A DNA stretch of 64,000 nucleotides from Pycnopodia helianthoides (GCA_032158295.1 CM063246.1:10851608-10915607), one strand, 5' to 3'; shown: positions 1-13,397, counted from the stretch's first letter. Translations and numbers: made by a program. Notes: a model not told the origin generated them from the sequence alone.

Positions 1-1056
1 ATTCAATGCTTTATAGTTAGACTCGGCACATTACTCCCAGTTTGCGCCGCGGGTTAGCTCTCATGATTCATGGTAAGACTGGTTTTCCAGTCTAGTTTTC
101 CCCCAATGGCTTTACGCTGAGTGCGTGTTGTGTGCGTTCAAAGTTCAAAATGAACAGTGTGACCTGTGAAGATGTGGAAGTGAAGGAATCAGGACAACCA
201 GTAGAGTAAGGCTTTCGGAAAATTGTCATTGAATTGATTTTAACAAGGTTGACCCCCGTTATTAGTACTTTTCCTTTAACACATACCCTATGTTGTGTAA
301 TTAACTATTAGACGGATACGTAAACCATGTATGCAATTCTTTGGCATAACGGATGAGTGTTTACTGTAATACTTTATCCAGTTCATGCAATTTACATTCC
401 CAAAGCTTTTTCAAACTCATGAATTATTGGTGGACTACAGTCGTACAAACACAAATGTGTACTTTGGGTTAAAATTTCATACACAGTGTGACACACCCAA
501 CCCCTATGTATGAAGAGCTTGATGGTTAACAAGTCCATCTTAGTCTGGTCCCCTGCATTCACCACGGCAAGCTTAGTGTGCTACTCGTAAAGGCATCAGA
601 CTATTTCTCCTTACGTTCTGACCCCTAGTTTGATGACATAATGGATCCACAGAATGGACCATTCCCTGTGTGTACACAACTCTACACCTTTCCCCTTTGT
701 CATGTGATGTCAACTGTAACCTTTTCTGATGCAAATGATGATCAAAAGGCCCAGTATTTGGTCAAAGGATTAAACGCCCACTTTTAATATTGGCACAACT
801 TTTATGGTTTGGTTTGAAGTTTGCTGAACTTTTATTCTCATGCAAGAAGATGTTTGAAGACTTGGCCATGATATTTTCCTATTAAATTTGTTTGATTTAA
901 TTCTGCCCAAAGAGAATCAGTAAGATTGTTATATTAAATAGCTTGAAAAAGTTTACCAGAAAAAGTTTACCATCATCATGTACATATAGGTCGGACCTTT
1001 TAATGTTTTATTTTACTCATTAAAACATGGTCCTGTTTTTTTCAAGGGATTAAACC

Positions 1057-1194
1057 TGAGCTAAGCACAATACCATCAGCCAAAATACATTGTCACATGT
1101 ACCCATTTGTGACTGGTATTTTGCTCATTTTTGCTTAGCAGAAATTTTAGAGCAATATTTTGGACTTGAAAGCAGCTCTATGAAGTTGGTCCCC
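1057..1194. mobile_element. GGGCCC foldback MITE, diverged copy near the window start
   Basis: Contains GCTAAGCACAATACCATCAG, TGCTTAGCAGAAAT and GCAGCTCTATGAAGTTGG. Terminal GGGCCC is mutated on both sides. A bare terminus is also seen at about 27678-27704. Confidence 0.6.
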
Positions 1195-1645
1195 TGTGAT
1201 GAATAGCATTTTTCAACAAATATCGCAGACAATAGAAAAATACGACAGCGTCAGACCTGTGGTTTTCTTGATTTTGCTTTCTGATTTTAGGATTTTAATT
1301 TAAGTTGATCCCCCCCCGAGCCTTCGGATTTTCTTGAAAGAGGTGAAGTTGCCAAAAACGGGGGACAAATTTGTAGACGTGTCCAAATTGGCAGCTGTGG
1401 CTACGGCTGTTGCTAAGGGTGTTGCCAACTGCAGCCTACTTCAAGGCATGTTACCAAGCCATAGCCGAAACCTCCAATTCAGATGGCCATATTATATGTT
1501 TACAGCTCTTGCTAATGACCAAACTTTAAAAGAGTCCATCAATGTCATCCACATTAACTGAACTAAAATATGATATCAGGACTGCCTCATAATTTCCAGA
1601 CCAAGCAGATATTGATAAAAATCGATTCATTCGTTAATGTAATTT

Positions 1646-1757
1646 TTGGGGGTTGAACAAAGAAAAATTGTCAAATTTATCTTTGTTTAACCCCCCAAAA
1701 TTGTTAAACATCTACCCAGTCAGTTTCCCCATTGTGGTATTTTACTTGATATTTGTT
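1646..1757 (+). mobile_element. SINE tail fragment
   Basis: GGGGTTGAACAAAGAAAAATT in inverse, then forward TCTTTGTTTAACCCC and CCCAGTCAGTTTCCCC. Same 3' domain as the 37.7-kb SINE. A similar fragment is at 27580-27680. Confidence 0.7.
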
Positions 1758-2329
1758 AATGTAATACACACAACAAGCTTGTCTCGAGTGGGAAAAAGAA
1801 TTGCGAAGGATAAAACACATGCCATACCATTATTAATTTGACAAAGTTTTTATTTTTATTCAGAAACATAAACCTTGTGTGATTTAATATTGAAAAACAT
1901 TAGAATTATTTGAAGTAATTTGTAAGACACGCAGGCCCTACTTTAAGTGACTTATTTTTTTTGTGTTACATTGTAAATAGTTGTGAATAAAGAATCTAGC
2001 AGACATATTTAATTGCAAAAAAGTGTGAAGAAAAAAAAGCCACAAAGTAAATGAGATTTATTTGATCTGAACCTTTCCTTCGTGGCATTTACCTTTGCAT
2101 CGTTGAAGATGTAATAAATACAAATCAAGTTGTTCCAGAGAAGACCTTGAATTATTATTTTAATTGGATGGAAGTGAGAGGTCCACGAAAAGAACCATGA
2201 AAGGCATCGACCCTGAATAAAAGGTCAGACTTGGGTATTGTTAAATGTTTTTGTAGCTGTATTTTTGTTCGAAAGATACTGCATTAATTTTATGTAAAAT
2301 TGGTGACCTTTAACCCTAGCCCATAGATC

Positions 2330-2554
2330 CAGCATTAACGGTGGTTCGCTGGCCAAATGATTGCTAATGCTAGTTAAAACGAATGAGCATCAGTCAAAAT
2401 TCACTCCAAGTGGTCCGGCTGTCTAGTTCAGTGTTGAAAAGCATCCCTAGTTCATTTGAAATAATTGACTTGTGAAAAATGGTGACGGACTAGTGAGATG
2501 ACAAGCTAACTGGTCCTGCCGGATTTTCACTAAATGAGTTAAGGGCAAACCCTG
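2330..2554. mobile_element. Diverged copy of the 19785-20013 element
   Basis: Shares CAAGTGGTCCGGCTG, AGTTCAGTG, AAAGCATCCCTA, ATGACAAGCTA and the GGGCAAACCCTG end. Flanking 6-mers do not match, so its left end may be eroded. Confidence 0.75.
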
Positions 2555-5348
2555 AGTACTCGTAGCAGGAACCAGCCTCAATTTCCCACATTCAAATGAG
2601 ATGGTGCCTCCAATTCAAGATCCCCATTGCTGTCAAACATACCTCTATCCCTTTTCCAAAATCATCCAAATCTTGATTTTGAAGAGTTTGTGTGAACTAA
2701 ATACTGTAGTATGATGGTGCCACAGACATTGCTTGCATTATTAAGCTGAGTTGAAAATGGCTATCTATTGAATAAACTAAATAGATAAATAAATTTAGTA
2801 ATTTCTACAAAAATATTGTGCTAATTCCGTTATAAGAATTCAAGTTCAAATGCGCAGCTCAGAGAGAGCGCATTGCGCAGCCGATAGAAAAACTCGGGCA
2901 AGCCCCTTCTCTGTCATGATTAGTAACTTTTACGGCCCGTCCAAGTTCAACAGTATACGTCCAATAAGAAAACACAAGCCAGACTTGTTTGGTTTGGCCT
3001 AGTACCGGCCTGGTGGTCCAGCAGCTACCTTCTAATGTAGTATTCTGCCACTCGTCCAGTGGGATAGTGTTTAACCCAAAGTCTGATGCAAAAAAAAATG
3101 TGAACGTTAAGGTGACACTTACCCGCCTTTTGAATCCGCATAGAGAAGTAAACTGTTTTAAAAAATAAAAACAAAACAGGGAGAAGTGATAAAGCAATTG
3201 ACCGAGCAATTGTTGTGATTACCAAGAGGGGCCCCCTGACATTTCAGCAACCCGTACCGGTGGTCTACGGTCAGAGGGACACGGCTTCTCACGTCGCAAG
3301 TTTTTGTGTACTTGAAAGTCGTCGGGCTTCTCAAGCGATGATTACTTTTGTCACTCTATGCCAGCTGTGATGTTGGTTCTGGTATACTGTAACACACAAG
3401 TACTACATGTATGTAGTAATGGTGAAATCCCCAGACCTCATTACTTATTTCTCGCGTGACATTTCCAGCCACCCCCCCCCCCTTGCCACCCTGTTGTCTC
3501 CAGTCGCCGAGCTTACTCGTATTTTAATTACATCAGCTATGATTTTTAATAGGAGAGACGACTCTTTATGCTCATTGGTCGGTTTGTCCTCAGACGGTAG
3601 CCCGCTGTGAGGGTTGATGTGTTGTGACATAGGTGACCGGTGATCACAAGTTTTTCTTGTGTGTGGCCGAGGAGCCTTGCGTGACTGAGGATGTTTAGCT
3701 GGATATCTTATGCATGGGGTAATTGTCATAATTAATTAGTTTTAAACAGCTCAATACATGTTGATGTACATGTAGATGGGGCGACGGCATGGATGGTGGG
3801 GTTGAAGTTACGGTCCTGGGGGGGGGAACTTCACCATGGTGTTAGCTGTCAATGTGTCTTCTTCCGTTCACGTGAGTGGAACCAAACTGAGGCTTGAAGT
3901 GAAAGTTAGTCCGGTGCCTGTTTTTTGTTAACATTGTACTCGCGTTATCTTTTTTTTACTCGGAGAATCAGACAAAGATGGCTGACGAGATCAGCTCAAC
4001 TCAAAATTAAAATCGAAAATCAAAATCACAATCGCCCGTGTTTGAGAAGGACCCCCCCTTTTTCCTTGTTTCAGGGTTCTCAGAACCAGCGTCGTAACCC
4101 TGGACTCCACACCCTCCCTTGCCCCACCCCCCCCCCAAATGAGACTGAAAAAATGCACAGTTGGATGAAGACACCAAAAGCTCTCCCCCCACTGCAATTA
4201 TGTCTTTACCCCCGCTTGCCCCCCCCCCCTTTCCCCCCAAAAAAGGAAAAGGAAAAAAAAGAGGTCTGGTTACGTCAGTTGCTTAGAACCTGCTTTCTGA
4301 TGTTGTCTTTACGTAAGAAATAAGAAATTACAAAACATATCAGACGTACACATAAAATATTGTTGTGGTCAGTATTAAGAGACCTGCTACAGTATTACAC
4401 TATCAGGTTGGCACTGCTTTGAGTTTTTAAAATTGATTGTTCTAGACAAACTCCGAAACTCCAAAACTCTTCCTACATTGTACATGTTCTCCAAAGCTCG
4501 TCCAACTTCCAGCCAATAAGAAAAACAAGCTTGAGTGACACCTCAAACATAATCGACATTATCTTAACCAATACAGTTTTATCGGAAAAATAATTTCCTC
4601 GGTTTAACATTGAACTTTAGAATACATAATTGGATGATTCGACTAACCTTTCTGAGAAACGATGTCAGGTGATACCTGTTACTTCCTTTCTCAAAAAATC
4701 ATTGTTTGGAAGCTGTTTCAAATAGATAGAACACAGTAAGCCCTATCGCTCAATGAAATATGGGTTCGCGGGATGGCCGCTGACAGCTCCTCTAGCTCCA
4801 AACGACAGCATTAGTTGTATCAATCAAAACGAATGGAGAAATGTGGGGGGGGGGAAGGGAAAGGAATGAGACTTATCAACGAAGTTGAAATTGATGGAAA
4901 ATGAACTTGGTGGCCGATTTATTGTAAGTAGGTTGCGTGTATGTCTAGCGTGGTACAGACTTCGGCGGGAATATACTCCCACACCTGTCATTTGCTCAGT
5001 ATCTTGTGAACATCTATGTAAACTCTGATTAAATTTAAGTCGCTGGTAATTTTGACGTGTGATGGAGACTCACGGTAGTTCCGCAGAGTTATTCGGTTGG
5101 AATTTATGCTAAAGGAAGTTCATTTGAGGTTTTTCTCCCCCCCCTCTGTCATTGTGACATTTTAAGTTGTTGTCTTAGATCGTTAAAGTGTTGTCAAAGA
5201 TTGTGTGTTTGATGTTGATACTCAATCATAAATTATATATTGTGGCAAGTTTGATGGATGAAGTTTGCAAACATGGCAAATTTTATATTATTTTGTTTTT
5301 TCGCCCTTATTGGTTTTTACTCCTCACACCTCACATACTGCCTTTTGA

Positions 5349-5504
5349 CACTGTATACTCAGTACTTTCCTGAGTCCTGTGACAAAAATCCACAGGCATA
5401 ATCACTCAGGTGGGATTCGAACTCACGACCGTTGCCATGCTAGAGGAGATGTCTTACCACTAGACCACCGAGCTAGCCCGATGGCTAGAGGCAGTTTGAA
5501 TCCT
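5349..5504 (-). mobile_element. tRNA-derived SINE (GGTGGTCTAGTGG type), copy 1
   Basis: Read on the minus strand: CGGTGGTCTAGTGGTAAGAC (box A), CTAGCATGGCAACGGTCG, then GAGTTCGAATCCCACC (box B) and TGCCTGTGGATTTTTG. Positioned head to head with the copy at 5608. Confidence 0.85.
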
Positions 5505-5607
5505 ATATTATATCCTTTAAGGTCAGAATCCAAAATAAAAATTTTTTACCCCAAGGGCAAAATTAACATCAATTAAAACGTTGCGGTACCCGCTGCTAAA
5601 AATACAG

Positions 5608-5810
5608 GATTTGAACTACTTCTAGCCACTAAGTGGCAAGCTTGGTGGTCTAGTGGTAAGACATTCTGCTCTAGCATGGCAAAGGTCGTTAGTTCGAATC
5701 CAGACCGAGTGACATGACTGTGACCTTTTTTTCCCCAGGACTCTGGAAAGTGCTGAGTAAACATCGGTAAATATTCTTTATCGCTGAGGATGCAAAATTA
5801 ATATTCATTA
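5608..5810 (+). mobile_element. tRNA-derived SINE (GGTGGTCTAGTGG type), copy 2
   Basis: TTGGTGGTCTAGTGGTAAGA (box A), AGTTCGAATCCAGACC (box B), then CAGGACTCTGGAAAGTGC and a tail with GATGCAAAATTAATATTC. Confidence 0.85.
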
Positions 5811-7613
5811 ATGCTGTGAATTTCTTTAAAAAAAACGCCAAATGAGTCGAATTATGTAAATATACTCAATGTTAGTTTAAAAAGAAATCAAAGGTCAGTC
5901 TATTCTCTGTTTTGGGCTCAGTATGAAGGCCTGCGATGTCATTCTTATGAATAATGGGGCAACACTTCAGATTGAGATTAGGTTATTTTTGAGGGGCACC
6001 AAGGTCAAGAATCATGAGATTAGGGCAATGAAATGAATGGACTCAAGAGTGCTGCGTGATAATGTTCAGACCTGAAATAGATTTGATTGATCTGAGTGGC
6101 AGGTGGCTACACACTTAAAATCAAGGATCTACACCAAATAATTTTTGAAAAAATCAATTTTTTTTCTTTCCTGTATTTGATTTGATTTATTTTTGTTTTT
6201 TGAAAATATGTTATTATTATTTTGTGTTATTGTTACCACTCAACTTTAAACTCCCATAAAATAAAAACAGAGAGTGGCTGAATGCATGCTAAGATTTGCA
6301 GGAATCATTTTACATACTGTTTACAAAAAACGTGTTCAATAATTCCTACCTTCTTTTATAAATGTTTAAAAAAAAACACACACTGAAAACAAGTCAAAAC
6401 CACCATCAAAGGTCAGGCACCTCCCTGCCCCTCCATGAAGTTGGCGACACCGAGTTCTCAATTTTGGCCTGATTTGCATTTAGTTCGACACATTATACCC
6501 TGCTCTACATGTGTGCACCAGGAGCATAAAATACAGAGCTGTGGGCAGTCACGTGTGGCCAAAGCATGGAACGGCCTGCAGTGTACCTCGCAGGCCATTC
6601 CAAGATACTCCACAGCACGCCGTGCAAGAAAAACTTGGCGAAAGAAGAAGAAAAAAAAGTCACTCTTTAATAAAGATAACAAATAATGAGATTATCCCAT
6701 TTTTATTTGATTGATTTACAATCATGTTGTTCATATTAAATCCAGAAGTGGGATCAAATCTCGTTGATTGGGAAAACAGATTTGACGAATACCAAAAATA
6801 ATTCGTCGGGACGTCACAAATTCCCGGTAATATGTTCGGAGATAAAAAAAAACCTAATCTAATTTTACTCCATCAGTACGGATGCTTTGTGATGTTTTGA
6901 AGATCACAAATGAAGTGTGAAGGTTGAAACTGCAGTTCTTCATTGCAATTGTGGTCATGTACAGGTCTGGTACTTGTACTTCGTTCTGGTGAGGGCAGGG
7001 CAGTTTTTTCCTTATTAAAGGGCACCTTTACAAGGGAAAGTTACCAGTTCTACTGGAACATTTTAAGGGGCGCCAAGGCAATGACCAGGGGCACGGAGGC
7101 GGTTTCACCTCAGGCCTGCATGAAGATGTTTACACTAGCATTGTATTTCTGTATTCTGTCAAAATTTGAAATTGTGCCAAGTACAGTTATAAAGATTATT
7201 GCACAGAAAAATAGCTTTGAAAAGTACAGATGCCGTGTTTTTAATTTGTTGGGTTGTGGATTAGCAAGATAAATATAATTGTTTGATTAATTTCTCAGAA
7301 AACTAAAAGCATTTCTGGCCCCCCAAAAAAAATTCAAGGGAAGTTTTCCGTCATGACCATCTGTAGGTAAACAATTTAAGTTGCACACGTACGCTATGTG
7401 TAAATCTATGAATGTTTACTATGTTCAATCTTGACCAATGTTACACAAAGGCACGGCTTGAACCCATTAGAGGACCATACATGAAGCGGCCACAAGCAGC
7501 TTGTTCCAAAATACCCACAGCGGCTGCAAATGGCCGCAAGGCATTCACCCAAAGAGATCAAAGTAAAGGTCAGGTCCGGAAATTAAATTGTTCAATGTTT
7601 CCTCTGTTTTAAA

Positions 7614-7967
7614 GGTATTATACAGGATTTGTAGAGCTGACAAAACAGTCGCAAACAAAGTTCATGTTTTGTGTGATTAATCATATACATGAAATAACAA
7701 ACCTGTGAAAATGTGAGCTCAATTGGTCATCGAAGTCACGAGAAAATAGTGAAAAGAGACCATATGTGTTTTCTGTTTTTCAAACATCGAGTTTATTATC
7801 GCGCGCGATAAAAACTATTGTATTATTCATTTCTCAGAAACGATAGCATTTTAGGCAGAAATATTTCAAGGAGCCCTTTCTACCATTACTTACTGTAAGT
7901 CATATAAGTTATGGGTGAATCTGTGAATATTGTGTTTTTTCGATCTTACCAATAGTGTACAGGGCCT
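7614..7967 (-). mobile_element. TTAA MITE family E
   Basis: Flanked by TTTTAA-type sequence and TTAA (7968-7971). Read in reverse it is homologous to family A across most of its length, e.g. TCACTATTTTCTCGTGAC and GAAATATTTCTG. More diverged relatives are at about 8780-9085 and 9612-9945, and a related element at about 49965-50352. Confidence 0.75.
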
Positions 7968-9379
7968 TTAAGTATCCCAATTTCTAAAAACAAAACTAAA
8001 TTTGTGTTTCATGTTAAAAAAAAAAAAAATTATTTAATCAAATGAACAATATCAGTGATGTCTGTGATGAAATACAGAAATGGGTGGTCGTTTGAGGGTG
8101 AGGCTTTGGATGAAGCGCTATATAAATGTTGTTTATTATTTATTTTATTATTACAAAAGTACACGTCCCTGCGTACGTACACGTACATGTTCATGTACAT
8201 GTTAGTATTGTACATTTAATTGTACAATACAGTACTGTACAAACGAGTGCTTTGAAGAGACACAACTTGTCTAGACAGTCCAATGGCTAAGTTAATAATT
8301 GTCCAAAACGTGAAGGAGCCCAAAGTTAATGCAACGATAACGAAAGGCACTTTATGGCAACTCTGTAAATACGATAACAGACTCAACAGTACAATTTCAA
8401 AGAAAACATCTGCCAATTGTTTGCATTATTATCCGGTGTGTGTTTTACATTTTATCGTTACTCTTAAAAGTTCTGAAGGATTAAGGGGCCATTCAGAATA
8501 TTCAATGTTTAAAATTTCAATTTTTTTTTTAATATCCATCCATCCACTCCAAATCTTAGATTAAAAAAAATATTTACTGATTATTTAAACTTTATTTTAC
8601 ACTGAAGAACAAAGTAATGCCTCAAATGAAACGGATATCTTAGATCACTGTTCTCCCAGCTCAGAGGTTTTCAGTGGCTTTTCTTGGCTTCCAGTTTGCA
8701 ACTTTGTAGTTGAAACGGAAGAGGCCAAACACACAACATGTTAATTTTGTCTCTATTAGCAATTTTCATTAAAGCGCTAACATTGGTTATTGTCGAAGAC
8801 CAGTATCCGCACTTTGTGTGACCCAACATAATACATGAAGTAAGAAACCTGTAAAAGTTTAAGCTCAATTGGTCATGGGATACACAAGAAAATAGTGAAA
8901 ATTCCCGTTACATGTTTTCACTGTGTTCAAACATTGCTTTTTTGGACACGCAAGATCAAAACTAATTGTTTTACTCTTTTCCTAAAAAATATATAGCATT
9001 TCAAGCAAAGCTATGACCATCTTTACACCATGTAAGTTTGTGCAAACTATGAACATTTATATTTTCAACTTGACCAATGTTGTGCGTATAAAAGCTGAAC
9101 TTCTCTTGACCCAACTATCCCTGATTTATTATTTGTATGCATACAATGTACATGTTTATATCTACATGGTAAACCAATATAAGACTAGATTAAATACAAT
9201 AGTAACGATAAAAACATGTTTACAGCGCATATCATCGTAAGGTCCCCATGCGCTGTCATGAATTCACCAATTATTATTCAAATTGAACAGACATGTTTTG
9301 ACCTAGGTTTTGAATGGCCGCAGAAGTGAAAAGTGCTCCAAGTTCTCTTTCTCCTCCAGGAGTAAATATGGGTGGACTG

Positions 9380-9521
9380 CAGGCCTGGAATTACACGGAG
9401 GCCTGCTCTTGGCCTTGGTGCCCCTTCAAAAGTTGCCCATAGACTGTAAGATTTTCCAATGGTAGTGCCCTTTGTAAAATGGAAATGTCCTTGCCCTCTC
9501 AAAGATGAAGTTCCAGGCCTG
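9380..9521. mobile_element. CAGG...CCTG element, copy 1 of a subfamily
   Basis: Ends CAGGCCTGGAA and TTCCAGGCCTG (11-bp perfect TIR). Flanks GGACTG and GGACTT, a 6-bp duplication with one mismatch. Internally very similar to 19454-19619, including AAAATTTTCC/GATTTTCCAATGGTAGTG-type sequence. Confidence 0.85.
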
Positions 9522-9611
9522 GGACTTGAATAGTTTCTTGTAACTTTTATGGTCATTCAGTTACTGTACAAAAATAATAAGAGTTAAACTTTAAAATGTA
9601 ACAAAACAAGT

Positions 9612-9945
9612 AAAATTGTCAAAGACCAGTTTCTGCAACTTGTGTGACACAAGCTACATGAAATAACAAACCTGTGAAAGTTTCAGCTCAATCGAGCATC
9701 AGATTCACAAGAAAAAAAGTGAATGGACCTCTGTGGAATGAATGGTTTCACTGATTTCAAACATCAAGTTTTGGACTCAAGAGATCAAAACTGATTGTTT
9801 TACTCATTTCTTAATAACCTATTATAGCATTTCATGCAAACAAATATTTCAAGAGAAGTCCTCCACTATGAGTATGACCATCTTCATACAGCGATGTGCA
9901 AATTATTGAAAATTTATTTTTGTATTATACAGGGGCCTTTATTTG
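9612..9945 (-). mobile_element. MITE family E, diverged copy
   Basis: Shares AAATAACAAACCTGTGAAA and ATACAGGGGCCTTTA-like end with 7614-7967. The neighbouring stretch 8780-9085 is a still weaker copy with the same AAACCTGTAAAAGTTTAAGC block. Confidence 0.7.
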
Positions 9946-11333
9946 AAAATTATTTAAGTTTTTACATTGTACACTGAATACCAATTCTTTCTCCGTGAAA
10001 GAAAAAAATTGCCTTAATTCTAATTGCATGTTAAATTTGGTATACAATTTGTCTGACAGTGTTTTGATAATTAAATGGCGGATGCTTTGATGCCAATACA
10101 GTACATACATTGAATCATTAAAGGTTTGTTTGAGTTTTCTCCGCGATGTAATTTCCCCCTTCTTCACCCCACTGACTGTTTCACCCCTGCAGCCCCTCCG
10201 TGACCTTGTCGAATTCTTTCATCACCCCCTCCTGGGAAAGTAGTATCTTCCTCATTAACCTCGCACACTTCAGTACAGTTTCGTGAAACTACGAGCGTGC
10301 TTATATTATTTGATCCTTTTCCGTACGGATGATAAGCTATGTAAATTCGACCAAGTGTAAGGTCAATGTACACATAATTGCATCTCTGGAGGGGGGTGGG
10401 GTGGCAAGGGGGGAGGGAGGGGGGTTGACTTATCTGAGAAAGGTCATTATCTCCTTGTCTTCTCTAATTATAGTAGGGCTTCGTCAAGTCATTGTCATTA
10501 CATGTAAACCCGGCTGCTCCTAATATTAAGACTCACTGATGAGATTGACATGAGAGCCCCCCTGTTGGCCCGGTGCACTGTGTACACTTTGTATCTTTAT
10601 GGCACTCTATGGCACCCATGCAGTTGTACTATTAAAAAGCCTGTTTATTTTTTCAAATAAAACAAACTCAATTTTGTTTTAAGTGCACAAGTTTAATAAT
10701 TGAAACAATTTTTAATTAAATTTTTTTTTTTTTAGGAAACTGGAAGTCGTAACCCCAAACAATTTGATCATCAAAAAAGAATACTGAATCTTGAACCTGA
10801 AAATTGTCCCTGGCATCATATTGAGAGTGATAATAAGGGTATCGTTGAGCCAGTTTACAATCCGCTTAGTAAAGTAACGGCAAAAGGACCAGCCACCCAC
10901 ATTACAATCAGTGTCCTTGACGGAGTGTTTTGGCTGGTCACCTGGGCCTCGACTTCACAAAGAGCTACCATCTATCTTAACTGCGAATCAGTCTTAATTT
11001 TTGTCACATCACAAATCACTATGGTAACACTAACAACTCAGATTAAGATGAATCTTAGTTCTTTGTAAAAATCGAGCCCAGAAATTAGAATCCAGATGAA
11101 ATTGGTCCCAGCTCGTTGTGCCACAAACACTTGAACTTAACACTTTGGTTTCAGAGCTTTGTTTTTTGTCTGAATAAACCATCAATTAAATCTCTCCCTC
11201 ATGTCAAATCTGCGTAGTTGACATTGTGCATTCCAATTAGGGTCTCCTGTGGTTCATGTGAAGTCATTTTTTTGCATCCCGAACATGATCGGTTTGGGTC
11301 GTGCATGTGCACATACTCACATACATGTTGCTG

Positions 11334-11376
11334 GTGTGTGTGTGTGTGTGTGTGTTGTGTGTGTGTGTGTGTGTGT
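11334..11376. repeat. TG dinucleotide microsatellite
   Basis: About 21 TG units with one interruption (TTG). Other microsatellites in the window are shorter: GA at 17371 and 42340, CT at 61265-61289, CA at 35078 and 61403. Confidence 0.95.
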
Positions 11377-12210
11377 ATGCAACCTTTACATGTACAATGT
11401 GATTGACTCTTGTGCCGCCTTTTATTTGTACCAACTCAAATGTAAACAACAAAAAATGTCCAATCATCACACTGTTTAGTTTACACGCATCAATGTGCAA
11501 TACAAACCAGTGTAATAAAATTAAAAAAAACATGTCCACAAGTAGAATCACATGGGTGGCTATTGTGCCTCATCTCCACGACCCATCACAAACCAAGAGT
11601 TTGTCTGGAGGGCACAGCCTCATGCATAATTCATGAGGCTCATGCATAATTCATGAGTTCTCCAGATGACACATCACATCGTTTCCAAGAAACCGTTTGC
11701 TGGTTCACCCCTACAGGCTTGTGTTGATGTGATTCCGTATTAAAGCGTCGTCCATGTCTCGACCGTCACATCTGGCTAAAGTGCAATTACTCTCCCATCG
11801 ATCCCAGAGTTTTTAATAACAAACTGAAAACAAATTAATTGCCTTCATTTTGAAGTATGTTGCAATGTACATCATCAAATTATATATAACCGTCGTACTA
11901 TAACTTAAGTGTGCGGTTTTCTTCTTTTGTTGTTATTATTTGTAAACATACATAGATCTAAATGATAAACCAATACAAGACTAGATTAAACAATAAAACC
12001 ATATTTACAGCGCATATATCACCATAAGGTCCCCATGCGCCGCAAGGAGCTCACCAATTATTATTCAAATTGAACAGACATGTTTTGACTGTGTTTTGAA
12101 TTGTTCTGAGTTTCTGGCCTGTTTGACATTCTTCCGATAAATTGTTCCATAAAGCCTGAACTGCAGCAGATTGGAAAGTGCGAGAACGTTAGGGCTCGGT
12201 TTAAAAAAAA

Positions 12211-12612
12211 CTGAGGGAATCCAAAGAGATTTATTGGTAGAACTCGGATTCCTAGCTGGTTGGTTCTCTTGAACTAAACTTTGAAGATGAACAGAGGCTT
12301 TATCATCACTGATGATAGGGGAGAACAAAAACCTTCAAAAAAAAAACTGAGGGAATCCAAAGAGATTTATTGGTAGAACTCGGATTCCTAGCTGGTTGGT
12401 TCTCTTGAACTAAACTTTGAAGATGAACAGGGGCTTTATCATCACTGATGATAGGGGAGAAACAAAAACCTTTAAAAAAAAAACTGAGGGAATCCAAAGA
12501 GATTTATTGGTAGAACTCGGATTCCTAGCTGGTTGGTTCTCTTGAACTAAACTTTGAAGATGAACAGGGGCTTTATCATCACTGATGATAGGGGAGAACA
12601 AAAACCTTCAAA
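12211..12612. repeat. Tandem triplication, unit about 137 bp
   Basis: Three near-identical copies begin at 12211, 12347 and 12484, each starting CTGAGGGAATCCAAAGAG and ending near AGAACAAAAACCTT followed by an A-run. Only scattered substitutions and A-run length differences separate them, which implies recent amplification. Confidence 0.95.
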
Positions 12613-12789
12613 TCCAAACAGGTGAATCATCATTTTATGCAAAACAAATTTAACAACAAGATCCATTAAAATTTGCTTTTGAAAGCACATGTATGTATAA
12701 ATTCCCCCCCTGTACAGTGATATTTTCCCCTCACCTTTCTGGCCAAAGGGCTGTAGCGCTAAACATTTGAAGATATTGGTGTGTATGGT

Positions 12790-12935
12790 ACAACCCTGTA
12801 CATTGGTAAATATCAAATATGGGGGTGAGAGAAAAATCAAATGGTCCTCATTGGGATTTGAACCCAAGACCCCTGACACTCCGGGAGATGCTCTACCAAC
12901 TGAGCTACAGTATGAGGCACAGCGGTATACTCCCT
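12790..12935 (-). mobile_element. tRNA-derived SINE, separate family
   Basis: Minus strand CTGTAGCTCAGTTGGTAGAG (box A) and TTGGGTTCAAATCCCAA (T arm and box B). The acceptor stem halves need a 3-nt insertion to pair (GCCTCATACTG against TGAGGAC), so this is a SINE rather than a tRNA gene. Confidence 0.8.
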
Positions 12936-13007
12936 CAATATCAACTGTAATGTGTTTTAATACAACATGCTCACAAACTTGTGTGTGTTGATAACTCTCT
13001 ACTGTAA

Positions 13008-13397
13008 AGGAACATTACAGAATTGGTAAGAAAAAAATTGTAAAATATACTTTTTGATCACAGATTTACATAAAACTTACATCGGTCTAATGATGATGAT
13101 AGTAGAAAACATCCCTTGAAATATTTCTGTCTGAAATGCCATATTTGATGAGAAGTGAATTAAAACTAATTTTCCGATTGGAGTTTATCGCTCAGTGAGC
13201 GTTTTATTCATTTGTTGAATCTATATGATTTCATGCAAATGGGGTAATCGGTTTTTCACTATTTTCTCGTGACCCAGATGGACCGATCGATCTCAAACTT
13301 CTACAGGTTTGTCAGTTTATGTATATGGTGGATTACATAAAGTGCTTACACTGCCAGCAACTGTTTTGTTAGCAAAAACCAATTCTGTAATGTTCCT
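13008..13397 (+). mobile_element. TTAA MITE family A, complete copy (390 bp)
   Basis: Starts AGGAACATTACAGAATTGG and ends in its inverted repeat; flanks GTAA (mutated TTAA) and TTAA. No coding capacity. Near-identical to 23359-23745, 44144-44913 and, inverted, 50749-51133. Confidence 0.93.

Noticed and set aside
1304..1561. Alanine/valine-rich ORF (KLAAVATAVAKGVANC)
   Set aside because: No recognisable family, no clear start codon, no confirmed splice context; the neighbourhood is repeat DNA. Too weak to call.
2859..3225. 116-codon minus-strand ORF
   Set aside because: No recognised domain, overlapping open frames of similar size and no splice or promoter support.
6435..6686. LINE-tail-like reading (RVAKAWNGL)
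   Set aside because: Only a short weak resemblance to the AxxAWNxLP motif of retrotransposon tails, with no supporting neighbouring motif.
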